DNA from: Rhizobium sp.
GTDB taxonomy: Bacteria > Pseudomonadota > Alphaproteobacteria > Rhizobiales > Rhizobiaceae
Length of the DNA stretch: 64,000 nucleotides
Assembly (NCBI GenBank): GCA_019739215.1
Contig: JAHHDR010000024.1
Location: 124,001 to 188,000 of the forward strand
Direction of reading: 5' to 3'
In this document: piece after piece, positions 7,579-16,199 of the stretch
How positions within the stretch are numbered: position 1 is the first letter of the stretch
How the letters are laid out: every line of letters begins with the position of its first letter
Program-made: the position numbers and the translations under genes
Notes under the pieces: model-generated
Seen by the model: only the letters and a program-made list of their open reading frames with translations
Databases searched by the model: none
Told to the model about the DNA's origin: nothing

Positions 7579-8880
7579 ATGGTGGAATTGCTAGGCAACA
7601 TGACGAGGCCGTCGCGTCGGACGGTTCTCAAGGGGATGGGCGCGGGCCTTGCGGCCTCGGCGCTCGGAGCGCCGATGGTGGCGCGCGCGCAATCCAAGGG
7701 CACGATCAAGGTCGGCTTCATCACGCCGGCGACCGGCCCGCTGGCATTGTTCGGCGAGACCGACGGCTGGGCGGCGGACAAGATCAAGGCGTTGTTGAAG
7801 GACGGCCTGGAGACATCGGCCGGCAAGTATGACGTCGAGATCCTGATCCGCGACAGCCAGTCGGATCCCAACCGGGCCGCGGAAGTGGCCGGCGACCTCA
7901 TCCTGAACGATGGCGTGCACCTGCTCCTGCCTGCGTCGACCACCGACACGGTGAGCCCCTCGGCCGACCAGGCGGAACTCAACGAGTGCCCCTGCCTGTC
8001 CACCGGCGCGCCCTGGCAGGCGATCATCATGCCACGCGGCGGCGCCGACAAGCCGTTCAACTGGACCTATCACTTCTTCTGGGGGCTCGACGAGGCGCTC
8101 AACACCTTCGTGGGCCTATGGAACACGCTCGACACCAACCGCAAGGTCGGCTTGCTGTTTCCGCAGAACGCGGATGGCGAGACATGGGGCAACAACGATT
8201 ACGGCCTGCCGGTCCCGACCAAGAAGGCGGGATTCGAGATCACCACGCCGGGCTTCTTCCAGCCGCGCACCAATGACTATTCGGCACAGATCGCCGCATT
8301 CAAGCAAGCCGGTTGCGAGATCGTCGGCGGCATCACCTATCCGGACGATTTCAAGACCTTCGTCAACCAGTGCGCCCAGCAGGGCTACAAGCCGAAGGCG
8401 ATGACGGTGGCCGCGGCGCTGCTCTTTCCGGGCGGCGTTCAGGCGCTCGGCCCGCTCGGCGACGGCATGTCGTCCGAAGTCTGGTGGACGCCGGCGTTTC
8501 CCTTCAAGTCGACATTGACGGGCCAGGTCAGCCGCGACATTGCCGACCAGTGGGAGAACGAAACCACCAAGCAGTGGACGCAGCCGCTCGGCTACAGCCA
8601 TGCCATCTGGGAAGTGGCGCTCGATATTCTCAAGCGCTCGTCCGACCCGCTTGACCGCACCGCAAACCGCGATGCGATGGTGGCGACCAAGCTCGATACG
8701 CTGATCGGCAAGGTCGATTTCTCCAGCGGCCCTCACAAGAACGTCTCCACGACGCCGATCTTCGGCGGCCAGTGGCGCAAGGGCGATAAGTGGCCCTACG
8801 ATCTCAAGATCGTCGACAACAGCGTCAACACGTTGTTCGAACCCGAGCAGAAGATGGTGCCGATCCCCTGGGCGGTCTGA
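7579..8880 (+). CDS. LIV-type ABC transporter substrate-binding protein
   Basis: Periplasmic binding protein of the branched-chain amino acid (Peripla_BP_6) class, 433 residues. The N-terminus has a Tat-like signal (SRRTVLKGMGAGLAAS, cleavage after AQS or ARA), and mature sequence starts with GTIKVGFITPATGPLA. The start at 7579 has GGGAGGAG before it. It is clearly paralogous to the binding protein at 29070-30356; both share DSQSxPNRAAEVAxDLIL and YHFFWGL segments. The cluster contains aromatic-type oxidative enzymes, so the ligand is more likely an organic or aromatic acid than an amino acid (inference). Confidence 0.92.
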   Translation: MVELLGNMTRPSRRTVLKGMGAGLAASALGAPMVARAQSKGTIKVGFITPATGPLALFGETDGWAADKIKALLKDGLETSAGKYDVEILIRDSQSDPNRAAEVAGDLILNDGVHLLLPASTTDTVSPSADQAELNECPCLSTGAPWQAIIMPRGGADKPFNWTYHFFWGLDEALNTFVGLWNTLDTNRKVGLLFPQNADGETWGNNDYGLPVPTKKAGFEITTPGFFQPRTNDYSAQIAAFKQAGCEIVGGITYPDDFKTFVNQCAQQGYKPKAMTVAAALLFPGGVQALGPLGDGMSSEVWWTPAFPFKSTLTGQVSRDIADQWENETTKQWTQPLGYSHAIWEVALDILKRSSDPLDRTANRDAMVATKLDTLIGKVDFSSGPHKNVSTTPIFGGQWRKGDKWPYDLKIVDNSVNTLFEPEQKMVPIPWAV

Positions 8881-8892
8881 ACGACCGTCGGA

Positions 8893-8927
8893 CCCGGGCC
8901 TGCCATCCCAACCATGGCGGGCTCGGG
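8893..8927 (+). other. Strong hairpin after the binding-protein gene
   Basis: 14-bp stem, 8893-8906 with 8914-8927 (two G-U pairs), and 7-nt loop CCCAACC. It begins 13 bases after the stop codon, with no T-tract, directly before the ABC ATPase gene. It likely stabilises or partly terminates the message so the binding protein is made in excess. Confidence 0.6.
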
Positions 8928-8982
8928 CCCGAGGAGGTGCAATCTCGCATGACCTTTACGCATGAAGTCTGAGCAAGGAAGC

Positions 8983-9711
8983 ATGGCAAACGACCTGTTG
9001 CTTGAAGCGCGGGGACTGAGCAAGTCGTTCGGGGCATTGCGTGTCCTGCACGACATCAGTTTCGACGTTCGCGGCGGCGAAGTCCTGGGCATACTCGGCC
9101 CGAACGGAGCGGGCAAAACCACGCTCTTCAACCTGGTGAGCGGCGATATCCGGGTGGATGACGGCGCGCTGGTCTTTGCTGGCAACAAGCTCGTCGGGCA
9201 GCCGCCCTATCGGCGCTGCCAGATGGGCATTGGCAGGACCTACCAGATCCCGCGCCCCTATGGGGGGATGACCACGTTCGAGAACCTGCTGGTCGCGGCC
9301 TCCTTCGGCGGCGGACGGTCCGAGGCGGCATGCTATGCCCGCTGCGCCGAAATCCTGCGCGACTGCGAACTGTCGGACAAGGCCAATCGTCCAGCGGGCT
9401 CGCTGACCCTGCTCGATCGCAAGCGGCTGGAGCTGGCGCGTGCGCTTGCCTCGGGCCCCAAATTGCTGCTGCTCGACGAGATCGCCGGCGGACTGACCGA
9501 CGATGAAGGCAAGGCGCTTGTCGCTCTCATCCGGCGCATCCGCGACAGCGGCGTCACCATCGTCTGGATCGAGCATGTCCTCCATGCCCTTCTTGCTGTC
9601 GCCGACCGGATCATGGTGCTGAACTTTGGCGAGAAGATCGCAGAGGGCGCACCCGACGACGTCATCAACGATCCCGAGGTCCGGCGCGTCTACATGGGGA
9701 TCGAGACATGA
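8983..9711 (+). CDS. LIV-type ABC transporter ATPase (LivG-like)
   Basis: Cytoplasmic ATPase of 242 residues. Walker A is GPNGAGKTT, the long LivG-type insert GRTYQIPRPYGGMTTFENLLVA follows, then the degenerate signature SLTLLDRKRLELARAL (LivG proteins lack a perfect LSGGQ), Walker B LLLLDEIAGGL and the switch IWIEH-like VWIEHV. ATG 8983 is preferred over ATG 8962 because AAGGAA sits just upstream. Its stop overlaps the LivF start. It works with the partner ATPase and two permeases downstream. Confidence 0.92.
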   Translation: MANDLLLEARGLSKSFGALRVLHDISFDVRGGEVLGILGPNGAGKTTLFNLVSGDIRVDDGALVFAGNKLVGQPPYRRCQMGIGRTYQIPRPYGGMTTFENLLVAASFGGGRSEAACYARCAEILRDCELSDKANRPAGSLTLLDRKRLELARALASGPKLLLLDEIAGGLTDDEGKALVALIRRIRDSGVTIVWIEHVLHALLAVADRIMVLNFGEKIAEGAPDDVINDPEVRRVYMGIET

Positions 9712-10436
9712 GCACCGCGCTTCTCTCCACGCATGGGCTTGTCGCGCGCTATGGCGATTTCCAGGCGCTCTACGGCGTCGATTTCGAGATCGGTGCCGGC
9801 GAGATCGTGGCGCTGATCGGTGCCAACGGCGCCGGAAAATCCACATTGCTGAAATCCATCATGGGCCTGCTGCGCGTCGCCCCTGATATGGTCCGGCTCG
9901 ATGGCCGCCCGGTCGGCGGCAGCCAGCCGCATCGCATGGTGGCCGACGGCGTCGCGATCGTGCCGGAGGGCCGGCGGCTGTTTTCCGGCATGTCCGTCGC
10001 CGACAACCTGCGCGTCGCGATGGATCATGCGGCGCCGCCGCACGGCGAGCCGTGGACGCTCGATCGCGTCTACGCGCTCTTCCCGATCCTGAAGGAAAAG
10101 CAGGCCGTGCCGGTACAGTCGCTGTCGGGCGGCCAGCAGCAGATGGTCGCCATCGGCCGGGCGCTGCTCAACCAGCCGCGTCTCCTTCTCTGCGACGAGA
10201 TCAGCCTCGGCCTCGCTCCCAAGGTGGTGCGCGAGATCTACCAGTCGATCCCGTCGATCGCCGCGAGCGGCACCGCGGTCGTCGTCGTCGAACAGGATGT
10301 GGGCCTCGCCCGCTCGGCGTCGAACCGTCTCTACTGCATGCTCGAGGGCCGCGTGACGCTGACGGGCCGCTCGGAGGACATCTCCCGCGAAGCCATCGGC
10401 GAAGCCTATTTCGGAGCGTCTCATGCATTGGGTTGA
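9708..10436 (+). CDS. LIV-type ABC transporter ATPase (LivF-like)
   Basis: Second ATPase of the importer, 242 residues. Walker A GANGAGKST, Q-loop region IVPEGRRLFSGMSVADNL typical of LivF, signature LSGGQQQMVAIGRAL, Walker B LLLCDEISLGLAP (Cys in place of the common Leu/Phe) and switch VVVEQDV. Start ATG 9708 overlaps the LivG stop, and the 3' end overlaps the permease gene by 14 bases, implying tight translational coupling. Confidence 0.92.
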   Translation: MSTALLSTHGLVARYGDFQALYGVDFEIGAGEIVALIGANGAGKSTLLKSIMGLLRVAPDMVRLDGRPVGGSQPHRMVADGVAIVPEGRRLFSGMSVADNLRVAMDHAAPPHGEPWTLDRVYALFPILKEKQAVPVQSLSGGQQQMVAIGRALLNQPRLLLCDEISLGLAPKVVREIYQSIPSIAASGTAVVVVEQDVGLARSASNRLYCMLEGRVTLTGRSEDISREAIGEAYFGASHALG

Positions 10437-11280
10437 CGGGCTCGTTCAAGGCATCCTGCTGGGTGGTCTCTACGCCCAATATGCGCTGGGCATGGCGCTG
10501 ATGTTCGGCGTGATGCGCATCGTCAACATCACCCATGGCGACCTGATGATCCTGCTCGCGCTGATCGGCATCAGCCTCGCCTCGACCTTCGCGCTCGGGC
10601 CGTGGTCGGTTCTGGTCATCCTGGTGGCGCTGGGCGCGATGTTCGGTGTCCTGCTCCAGCGGCTCATCCTCAACCGGGTGGTCGGCGACGATCCGCTGCC
10701 GTCGCTGATTGCCACCTTCGGGCTTTCGGTGGCGTTGCAGAACGCGATGCAGCAGATCTGGTCGGCGGACACCCGTTCGCTTCCGAGCGATGGCCTCGCG
10801 CAGGCATCCGTCCAGATAGGTCCTTTGTTCGTCGGCGTACTTCCGGTCATCGTGCTCTGCACGGCCACCGTGCTGACCGCCGGCCTCGATGCGGCCCTGC
10901 GCTACACGAAGTTCGGACGGGCGCTCCGCGCAGCGTCCGCGGATGTCGAGGCCGCGGCCATGGCCGGCGTCAACCCCAAGCGGATCTATGCCGGGGCCAC
11001 GGCACTGGCGGTGGCGATCCTCGGTTTTGCGGCGGTCTTCCAGTCGCTGCGGGCAACGGTTGCGCCCGCGGACGGCGCCTATCAGCTGATCTACGCCTTC
11101 GAGGCGGTCATTATCGGCGGCATGGGCTCGATCTGGGGCGCGTTCATCGGCGCCATGGTGCTCGGCATCAGCCAGTCGATCGGCTTCCGCATCGATCCGG
11201 GCTTCGGCATCCTTGCCGGACATCTGGTTTTCCTGGTCATTCTCGCCCTGCGGCCGCAGGGCATCCTCGGAAAGGGTTGA
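10423..11280 (+). CDS. LIV-type ABC transporter permease (LivH-like)
   Basis: Inner-membrane permease of 285 residues with about eight hydrophobic segments. It begins with the LivH signature GILLGGLYAQYALGMALMFGVMRIVNITHGD and carries a coupling-helix-like RALRAASADVEAAAMAGVN stretch followed by FEAVIIGGMGSIWGAFIGA. It overlaps the 3' end of the LivF gene by 14 bases. It pairs with the next permease to form the channel. Confidence 0.92.
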   Translation: MHWVDGLVQGILLGGLYAQYALGMALMFGVMRIVNITHGDLMILLALIGISLASTFALGPWSVLVILVALGAMFGVLLQRLILNRVVGDDPLPSLIATFGLSVALQNAMQQIWSADTRSLPSDGLAQASVQIGPLFVGVLPVIVLCTATVLTAGLDAALRYTKFGRALRAASADVEAAAMAGVNPKRIYAGATALAVAILGFAAVFQSLRATVAPADGAYQLIYAFEAVIIGGMGSIWGAFIGAMVLGISQSIGFRIDPGFGILAGHLVFLVILALRPQGILGKG

Positions 11281-11284
11281 GCTC

Positions 11285-12322
11285 ATGGCAGACGCGTTTG
11301 CTCCCACGCAAGCCCATGCGACAGAGCCGCCGCCGGTTCGCGTAGAGCGCCAGACGCCATCGGGGGTCGTGGCGCTGGTCATCGGCATCGGCCTGCTCGT
11401 CACAATAGCCACCATGTCGCTCTGGGCCAGCCAGGGCCTGATCCGTGACGTGGTGGAACTCTGCTGCTACATCGCGGTGGCGCAGATGTGGAACCTGCTT
11501 GCCGGTTATGGCGGCATGGTCTCCGTCGGCCAGCAGGCTTTCGTCGGCGTTGCCGCCTACATGCTGTTCGTCATGGCCCAGCTCTGGGGCATCAACCCCT
11601 TCGTCGCGGTCCTGCTGGCGATGATCGCGCCCGCCATTCTCGCCATCCCCACCTATGGCCTGCTGCACCGGCTCGACGGTCCCTATTTCGCCATCGGCAC
11701 CTGGGTGATCGCCGAGGTCATGCGGCTGGCGACCTCAGTGTTCGGTTATGTCAATGCGGGAGCGGGCATGAGTTTGCGCGTCATGACGGGCTATTCCGCC
11801 AGCGAGCGGGCGCTCGGCGTGTCGCTGCTCTGCGCGCTGATGCTGTTCCTGACCGTCGGCGGCAGTTATGTGCTTCTGCGCTCCCGCTACGGCCTGGCCC
11901 TGATCGCCATCCGCGACAATCCGATCGCCGCCGCCAGCCAGGGCGTGAACGTCGGACGCATGCGCTTTCTTCTCTGGATCGCGGCGGCCATGGGCACCGG
12001 GCTCGCCGGCGCCATCTACTTCATGGCCCAGCTCCGCATCACGCCCCCCTCCGCCTATGATCCGAACTGGGCCAATATCGCAATCTTCATCGTCATGGTC
12101 GGTGGGCTGGGTTCGCTCGAAGGCGTGCTGATCGGGGCGCTGATCTATTTCTTTGCCGACCGGTGGTTCGGCGAATACGGCGCGACCTATCTGGTGGTGC
12201 TCGGGCTGCTCACCCTGTTCATGGCGCTGTTTGCCCGTGGCGGCATCTGGGGGCTGATCTGCAAGGTCGTGGATGCGCCGTGGTTTCCGACCCGGCGAAG
12301 GCTTCTGGAGGACAGGCCATGA
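11285..12322 (+). CDS. LIV-type ABC transporter permease (LivM-like)
   Basis: Second permease, 345 residues, with an about 30-residue hydrophilic N-terminal extension before the first membrane helix. Family marks are WNLLAGYGGMVSVGQQAFVG, YFAIGTWVIAEVMRL and RYGLALIAIRDNPIAAASQG, the EAA-like coupling region. Start ATG 11285 has GGAAAGGG upstream. The 3' end overlaps the alcohol dehydrogenase start, so transport and catabolic genes share one transcript. Confidence 0.9.
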   Translation: MADAFAPTQAHATEPPPVRVERQTPSGVVALVIGIGLLVTIATMSLWASQGLIRDVVELCCYIAVAQMWNLLAGYGGMVSVGQQAFVGVAAYMLFVMAQLWGINPFVAVLLAMIAPAILAIPTYGLLHRLDGPYFAIGTWVIAEVMRLATSVFGYVNAGAGMSLRVMTGYSASERALGVSLLCALMLFLTVGGSYVLLRSRYGLALIAIRDNPIAAASQGVNVGRMRFLLWIAAAMGTGLAGAIYFMAQLRITPPSAYDPNWANIAIFIVMVGGLGSLEGVLIGALIYFFADRWFGEYGATYLVVLGLLTLFMALFARGGIWGLICKVVDAPWFPTRRRLLEDRP

Positions 12323-13332
12323 AGGCGGCAGTCTTTGACGGCGTCGGCCAGCCGCTGCGGATCGACCACGTTGATACACCGAAGCCGGCGGCGGACGAGG
12401 TGCTGCTCAAGATCGCAGCCTGCGGCATATGCGGTTCGGATCTCCACATGACCGAGGACCCCGTGACCTTCGGGCTCAAGCCCCAAGATGTGCTCGGCCA
12501 TGAGTTTGCCGGCGAAATTATCGCCTGCGGCGCTGCCGTCATCGACCTGAAGCCCGGCGACCGGGTCGCGGTGGCGCCGATGCGCGGCTGCGGCCATTGC
12601 GACAGCTGCCGGCGCGGTGAGCCGGCCTGGTGCGCCGAGATGCGGCTGATCGGCGGCGGCTATGCCGAATATGCCACGGTGGCCGCCCGGCAATGCCGCG
12701 CTCTGCCGGACGACCTGCCGATGGCGGAAGGCGCGTTGGCCGAGCCGCTTGCGGTGGCGCTGCATGTGGTGATCCGATCCGGCCTCAAGCCCGGGGATCG
12801 AGTTCTGATCCTCGGCGCAGGGCCGATCGGCCTGCTGGTTGCCTTCTGGGCGCGCCGCTATGGCGCCGGCGAGGTCATCGTCGCCGATCTCGGACGGTAC
12901 CAGGAAGCGCGGGCCATCACCCTTGGCGCCACCGGATTTGCCGTGTCCGGGCCGGGCCTCGCGGAAGAATTCCGGGAGAAGACCGGCGCGGCCCCCGACA
13001 TCGTCTTCGAATGCGTCGGCAAGCGCGGGCTGCTCGATTTTTCCTGCCGCCTCGTGCGGGCCCACGGCACCGTCGTGGGCGTCGGCCTCTGCGTCGGCGG
13101 CGACGAATGGGACCCGTTTGCTGCGCTGTCGAAAGAGATCCATCTGGTCTTCGCGGTCTTTTTCAACATGGCGGAATTCGAAACCGCGCTCGATGCGCTC
13201 GGGCCCGGCCGGTTCCGGCCGCAGGCGCTGATCACGGACCGCATCGGCTTCGGAGACGTTGCCGGAACCTTCGAGGCGCTCCGCCGCAGGACGACACAAT
13301 GCAAGGTGCTGATCACGGCCGAGGCGGGCTGA
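12319..13332 (+). CDS. Zinc-dependent medium-chain alcohol dehydrogenase
   Basis: MDR-family NAD(P)-dependent alcohol or polyol dehydrogenase, 337 residues. The catalytic zinc region is CGICGSDLH (Cys38) with GHEFAGE. The structural zinc loop CGHCDSCRRGEPAWC has the expected clustered cysteines. The Rossmann motif is LGAGPIGLL near residue 172. Start ATG 12319 overlaps the LivM stop. In this operon it likely oxidises an alcohol intermediate alongside the SDR. Threonine and sorbitol dehydrogenase-like enzymes share these features, so the substrate is open. Confidence 0.88.
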   Translation: MKAAVFDGVGQPLRIDHVDTPKPAADEVLLKIAACGICGSDLHMTEDPVTFGLKPQDVLGHEFAGEIIACGAAVIDLKPGDRVAVAPMRGCGHCDSCRRGEPAWCAEMRLIGGGYAEYATVAARQCRALPDDLPMAEGALAEPLAVALHVVIRSGLKPGDRVLILGAGPIGLLVAFWARRYGAGEVIVADLGRYQEARAITLGATGFAVSGPGLAEEFREKTGAAPDIVFECVGKRGLLDFSCRLVRAHGTVVGVGLCVGGDEWDPFAALSKEIHLVFAVFFNMAEFETALDALGPGRFRPQALITDRIGFGDVAGTFEALRRRTTQCKVLITAEAG

Positions 13333-13354
13333 TCGGCAATGTCAGGAGGACCAG

Positions 13355-14134
13355 ATGGAATTTGAAACTCTGAGGCACGACATCGACGGCAGTTCCGTCG
13401 TCACCAAGGCGATCGGGCGCGGCCCCGCCGTTCTGGCGCTCCACGGTGCCGCGACGCTGGAAGGTCACGACTGGGCGCGCGGCCTTGCCGATCGCTTCCG
13501 TGTGTACCTGCCGTTTCATCCCGGCTTCGGCGAAAGCAACGACGCGCCACACATTGCAGGCATGCAGGACCTGGTGGTGCACAACCTGCGCCTCGTGTCG
13601 GCGCTCGGGCTCGACCGGCCGCATCTTGTTGGCCATTCCATGGGCGGATGGATGGCTGCGGAAATCGCAGCGGTGGCCGGCGAACGCTTCAATCGGCTGG
13701 TGCTCAACGCCCCGGCCGGCCTCAATCATCCGGATCATCCGGCCACCGATCTCTCGGCGATCGGCCCCGAGGCCCTGCCAGGTTACCTGGCGCGCAATGT
13801 CGACATCGCCCTGCGCTACTTCCCCGGCGGCGCCGAATGCCCGCCGCTGGAGACCTTCCTTGCCGCGCGGCAGAGGGAGGGTGGCGCGCTCGGCAATATT
13901 CTCAAGGTCCATGGCATGGGCCACCCCAATCTCGGCCGCTGGCTGGGCCGTATCCCCAACGAAACGCTCGTGGTGTGGGGCGACAAGGACCGGATGATGC
14001 CGGCGTCCCAGGCCCCGGTCTGGGCCGAGCGAATTCCCAACGCCCGAACGCTGATCGTGCCCGAGGTCGGCCACTTCGCCATGCAGGAAGATCCACGCGT
14101 CGTGACGGCCATCGGAGACTTCCTGGCGGGCTGA
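13355..14134 (+). CDS. Alpha/beta hydrolase
   Basis: Hydrolase of 259 residues with a complete triad: nucleophile Ser95 in GHSMGGW, acid Asp in VVWGDKDRMMP and His in EVGHFAMQED. The oxyanion region is LALHGAAT. Size and fold resemble C-C bond hydrolases that act on ring-cleavage products as well as esterases and lactonases. Its place between an alcohol dehydrogenase and a two-component flavin monooxygenase favours a catabolic hydrolase. A good AGGAGG lies 8 bases before ATG 13355. Confidence 0.88.
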   Translation: MEFETLRHDIDGSSVVTKAIGRGPAVLALHGAATLEGHDWARGLADRFRVYLPFHPGFGESNDAPHIAGMQDLVVHNLRLVSALGLDRPHLVGHSMGGWMAAEIAAVAGERFNRLVLNAPAGLNHPDHPATDLSAIGPEALPGYLARNVDIALRYFPGGAECPPLETFLAARQREGGALGNILKVHGMGHPNLGRWLGRIPNETLVVWGDKDRMMPASQAPVWAERIPNARTLIVPEVGHFAMQEDPRVVTAIGDFLAG

Positions 14135-14219
14135 AGCGGCGGAGACACTTGAGAAGGCGCGGCTGGCCGCTGGAAATCGGCCCGTCGCACGCAACCCAAA
14201 CACTGAGGAGGAAACTGTC

Positions 14220-15446
14220 ATGAATGCGCCATTGAAACACGGTGCCGGCTATTGGGGCACCAGGACGGACTTTGAATCCCTGATGGAGCAGGTCCGCAAG
14301 ATCGGCCCGGTGCTGGACGAGAACTCGCTGGAGAATGAAAAGCTCGGCCGCCTCAACGAAGCGACGTTCGAAGCCCTCAAGCCACTCAGGATGTCGCACA
14401 TCTTTGCCGGCGAGGACATTGGCGGCGCCCAGCTTTCCCCCACGCAGGGCCTGAAGCTCATCGAAGCCATCACCTATCACAGCGGAGCCGCCGGTTGGGT
14501 CTCGATGGTCCATACCTGCATCGGCGCGATGTCCGCAGCCTTCCTGCCCGATACCGCGATCTCGCGCCTGTTCGGTGGCGATGAAGACAATCGCTTCTCG
14601 GGACAGGGCACGCCCACCGGCATGCTGAAGAAGGTCGAAGGCGGCTATCTGCTGAACGGCAAATGGGCTTATGCCAGCGGCATCTATCACGCCACCTTCA
14701 CCCACACCGCGGCGTTGCTCGACGATGGCAACGGCCAGCCGGCCAAGGACGAGAATGGCAACGTGATCGTGCTGTGCGCCCACGCACCTGTCGACGAGCA
14801 TGACCTGCTTGGGAACTGGCATTCTCTCGGCCTGCAGGCGACCGGCAGCATCGACTATGCCGCCAAGGACGTGCTGATCCCCGACGACATGGTCTTCCCG
14901 ATCCTGACCGCCGAGCCGCAGCGCATGAAGGAGTTCTTCAGCCTCGGCGTCGTGGGGCTGGCAGCCATCGGCCATTCCGGCTGGGCGATCGGGGCCTCGC
15001 GCCGCATTCTCGATGAGATGGCAAAATACGCGCTGACCAAGACCGGTCGGGCGGGTCTGCTCGGCGAGAGCGACAAGTTCTGGTTCGATTTCGGCCGGGC
15101 CGAGACCAGGGTGCGCGCCGCCCGGGCCTTCCTCTTCGAGGTCTGGCGCGATGTCGAAGCCTCGATCGAAGCCGGCAATCGTATCTCGACCCGGCAAATC
15201 AGCCTCGTGCACCTTGCCAAATCCGAAGTGCATGAAGCCGGAGTCGATGCCTGCCAGTTCGTCTACCGCGCCGCCGGTGGCGCATCGCTGCGCTACGGCG
15301 TCATGCAGCGCGTCTATCGCGAGATGCTGACTGCAGCCAATCACTTCACGATCAACCCCAACATTGTCGGTGCCGCCGGCCGCGAAATCGCCGGCCTGTG
15401 GAGCGATCGCGTCTGGCAGTTCTACGATCTGATCGAGAAGAAATGA
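14220..15446 (+). CDS. Acyl-CoA-dehydrogenase-fold flavin monooxygenase, oxygenase component
   Basis: 408-residue protein of the group D flavin-dependent monooxygenases (HsaA / C2-HpaH / resorcinol hydroxylase GraA type), which use reduced FMN supplied by a partner reductase. Features are SGAAGWVSMVHTC in the N-terminal half, the LLNGKWAYASGIYHATF beta-domain and a helical C-terminus ending in YREMLTAANHFTINPN, the usual position of the flavin-binding loop. Start 14220 follows GAGGAGGAAAC. Its stop overlaps the start of a flavin reductase gene. It is predicted to hydroxylate an aromatic or cyclic substrate. Confidence 0.85.
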   Translation: MNAPLKHGAGYWGTRTDFESLMEQVRKIGPVLDENSLENEKLGRLNEATFEALKPLRMSHIFAGEDIGGAQLSPTQGLKLIEAITYHSGAAGWVSMVHTCIGAMSAAFLPDTAISRLFGGDEDNRFSGQGTPTGMLKKVEGGYLLNGKWAYASGIYHATFTHTAALLDDGNGQPAKDENGNVIVLCAHAPVDEHDLLGNWHSLGLQATGSIDYAAKDVLIPDDMVFPILTAEPQRMKEFFSLGVVGLAAIGHSGWAIGASRRILDEMAKYALTKTGRAGLLGESDKFWFDFGRAETRVRAARAFLFEVWRDVEASIEAGNRISTRQISLVHLAKSEVHEAGVDACQFVYRAAGGASLRYGVMQRVYREMLTAANHFTINPNIVGAAGREIAGLWSDRVWQFYDLIEKK

Positions 15447-16060
15447 CCAGCACGCAAAGCTCACCAGAAAGGACCGAGGCGAGCGCTCCGGTGCGCGAAA
15501 CGGCCAGGCCAACCCCGACGCTGACGGAGGCTTTCCTGTCTGCGTTCCGTCATCATCCTGCGGGCGTCGCCATCATCACGGCGGACGCCGGTGATGGTCC
15601 GGTCGCGCTGACGGTCAGTTCGCTGATTTCCGTCAGCGCATCGCCGCCGATGGTCGCCTTCTCGCTTTCTGCCGCTTCCTCGACCGCGAAAGCGGTCGGG
15701 GAGGCAAAGACAGTGGTCGTGCATCTGGTTCGGCGCGCGGACATGGAACTCGCGAGACTCTGTGCCACCAGTGGCACCGAACGTTTCGGCCGAGGCGTGC
15801 GCTGGGACCGGCTCGAATCCGGGGAGCCCTACTATCCACAGATCGACCGCTGGTTTCGGGCGGAGGTTCGAGACCGTCTTGCTGTACCCGGCGCAAGCCT
15901 CGTGGTCTGCGAACTGACGCTGACGTCACCGCTCCTGCAGGAGACGAGGGAGGATGACGCGCTTGTCTATGCCAACCGGACCTGGCACGAGTTGCGGGCA
16001 ATTTCCGATGCCAACAAGGCGCCTCTGCTGTTATGGCCCGAGGATTCGGCAACCTTTTGA
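15443..16060 (+). CDS. Flavin reductase, partner of the two-component monooxygenase
   Basis: Flavin reductase-like FMN-binding protein, 205 residues, with an about 30-residue hydrophilic N-terminal tail before the split-barrel domain (AFRHHPAGVAIITAD, ALTVSSLISVSASPPMVAFSLS). This is the family that delivers reduced flavin to acyl-CoA-dehydrogenase-type oxygenases. Start ATG 15443 overlaps the oxygenase stop by four bases, which is strong evidence that they form one enzyme system. It is the last gene of the cluster and faces the quinate genes tail to tail. Confidence 0.9.
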   Translation: MTSTQSSPERTEASAPVRETARPTPTLTEAFLSAFRHHPAGVAIITADAGDGPVALTVSSLISVSASPPMVAFSLSAASSTAKAVGEAKTVVVHLVRRADMELARLCATSGTERFGRGVRWDRLESGEPYYPQIDRWFRAEVRDRLAVPGASLVVCELTLTSPLLQETREDDALVYANRTWHELRAISDANKAPLLLWPEDSATF

Positions 16061-16199
16061 ATGAGGGGACAGCGTCGATCGGCGCCCGGACCATGGGTCG
16101 ACGCAGTCCGCGACGGCTGGAGGCGATGTCGTGGCACCGTCCAGTTTCGCCGGCTAAGCGACGGGATGGTTCACCGGTCGAGAGGGCCCGCCATCCCCG

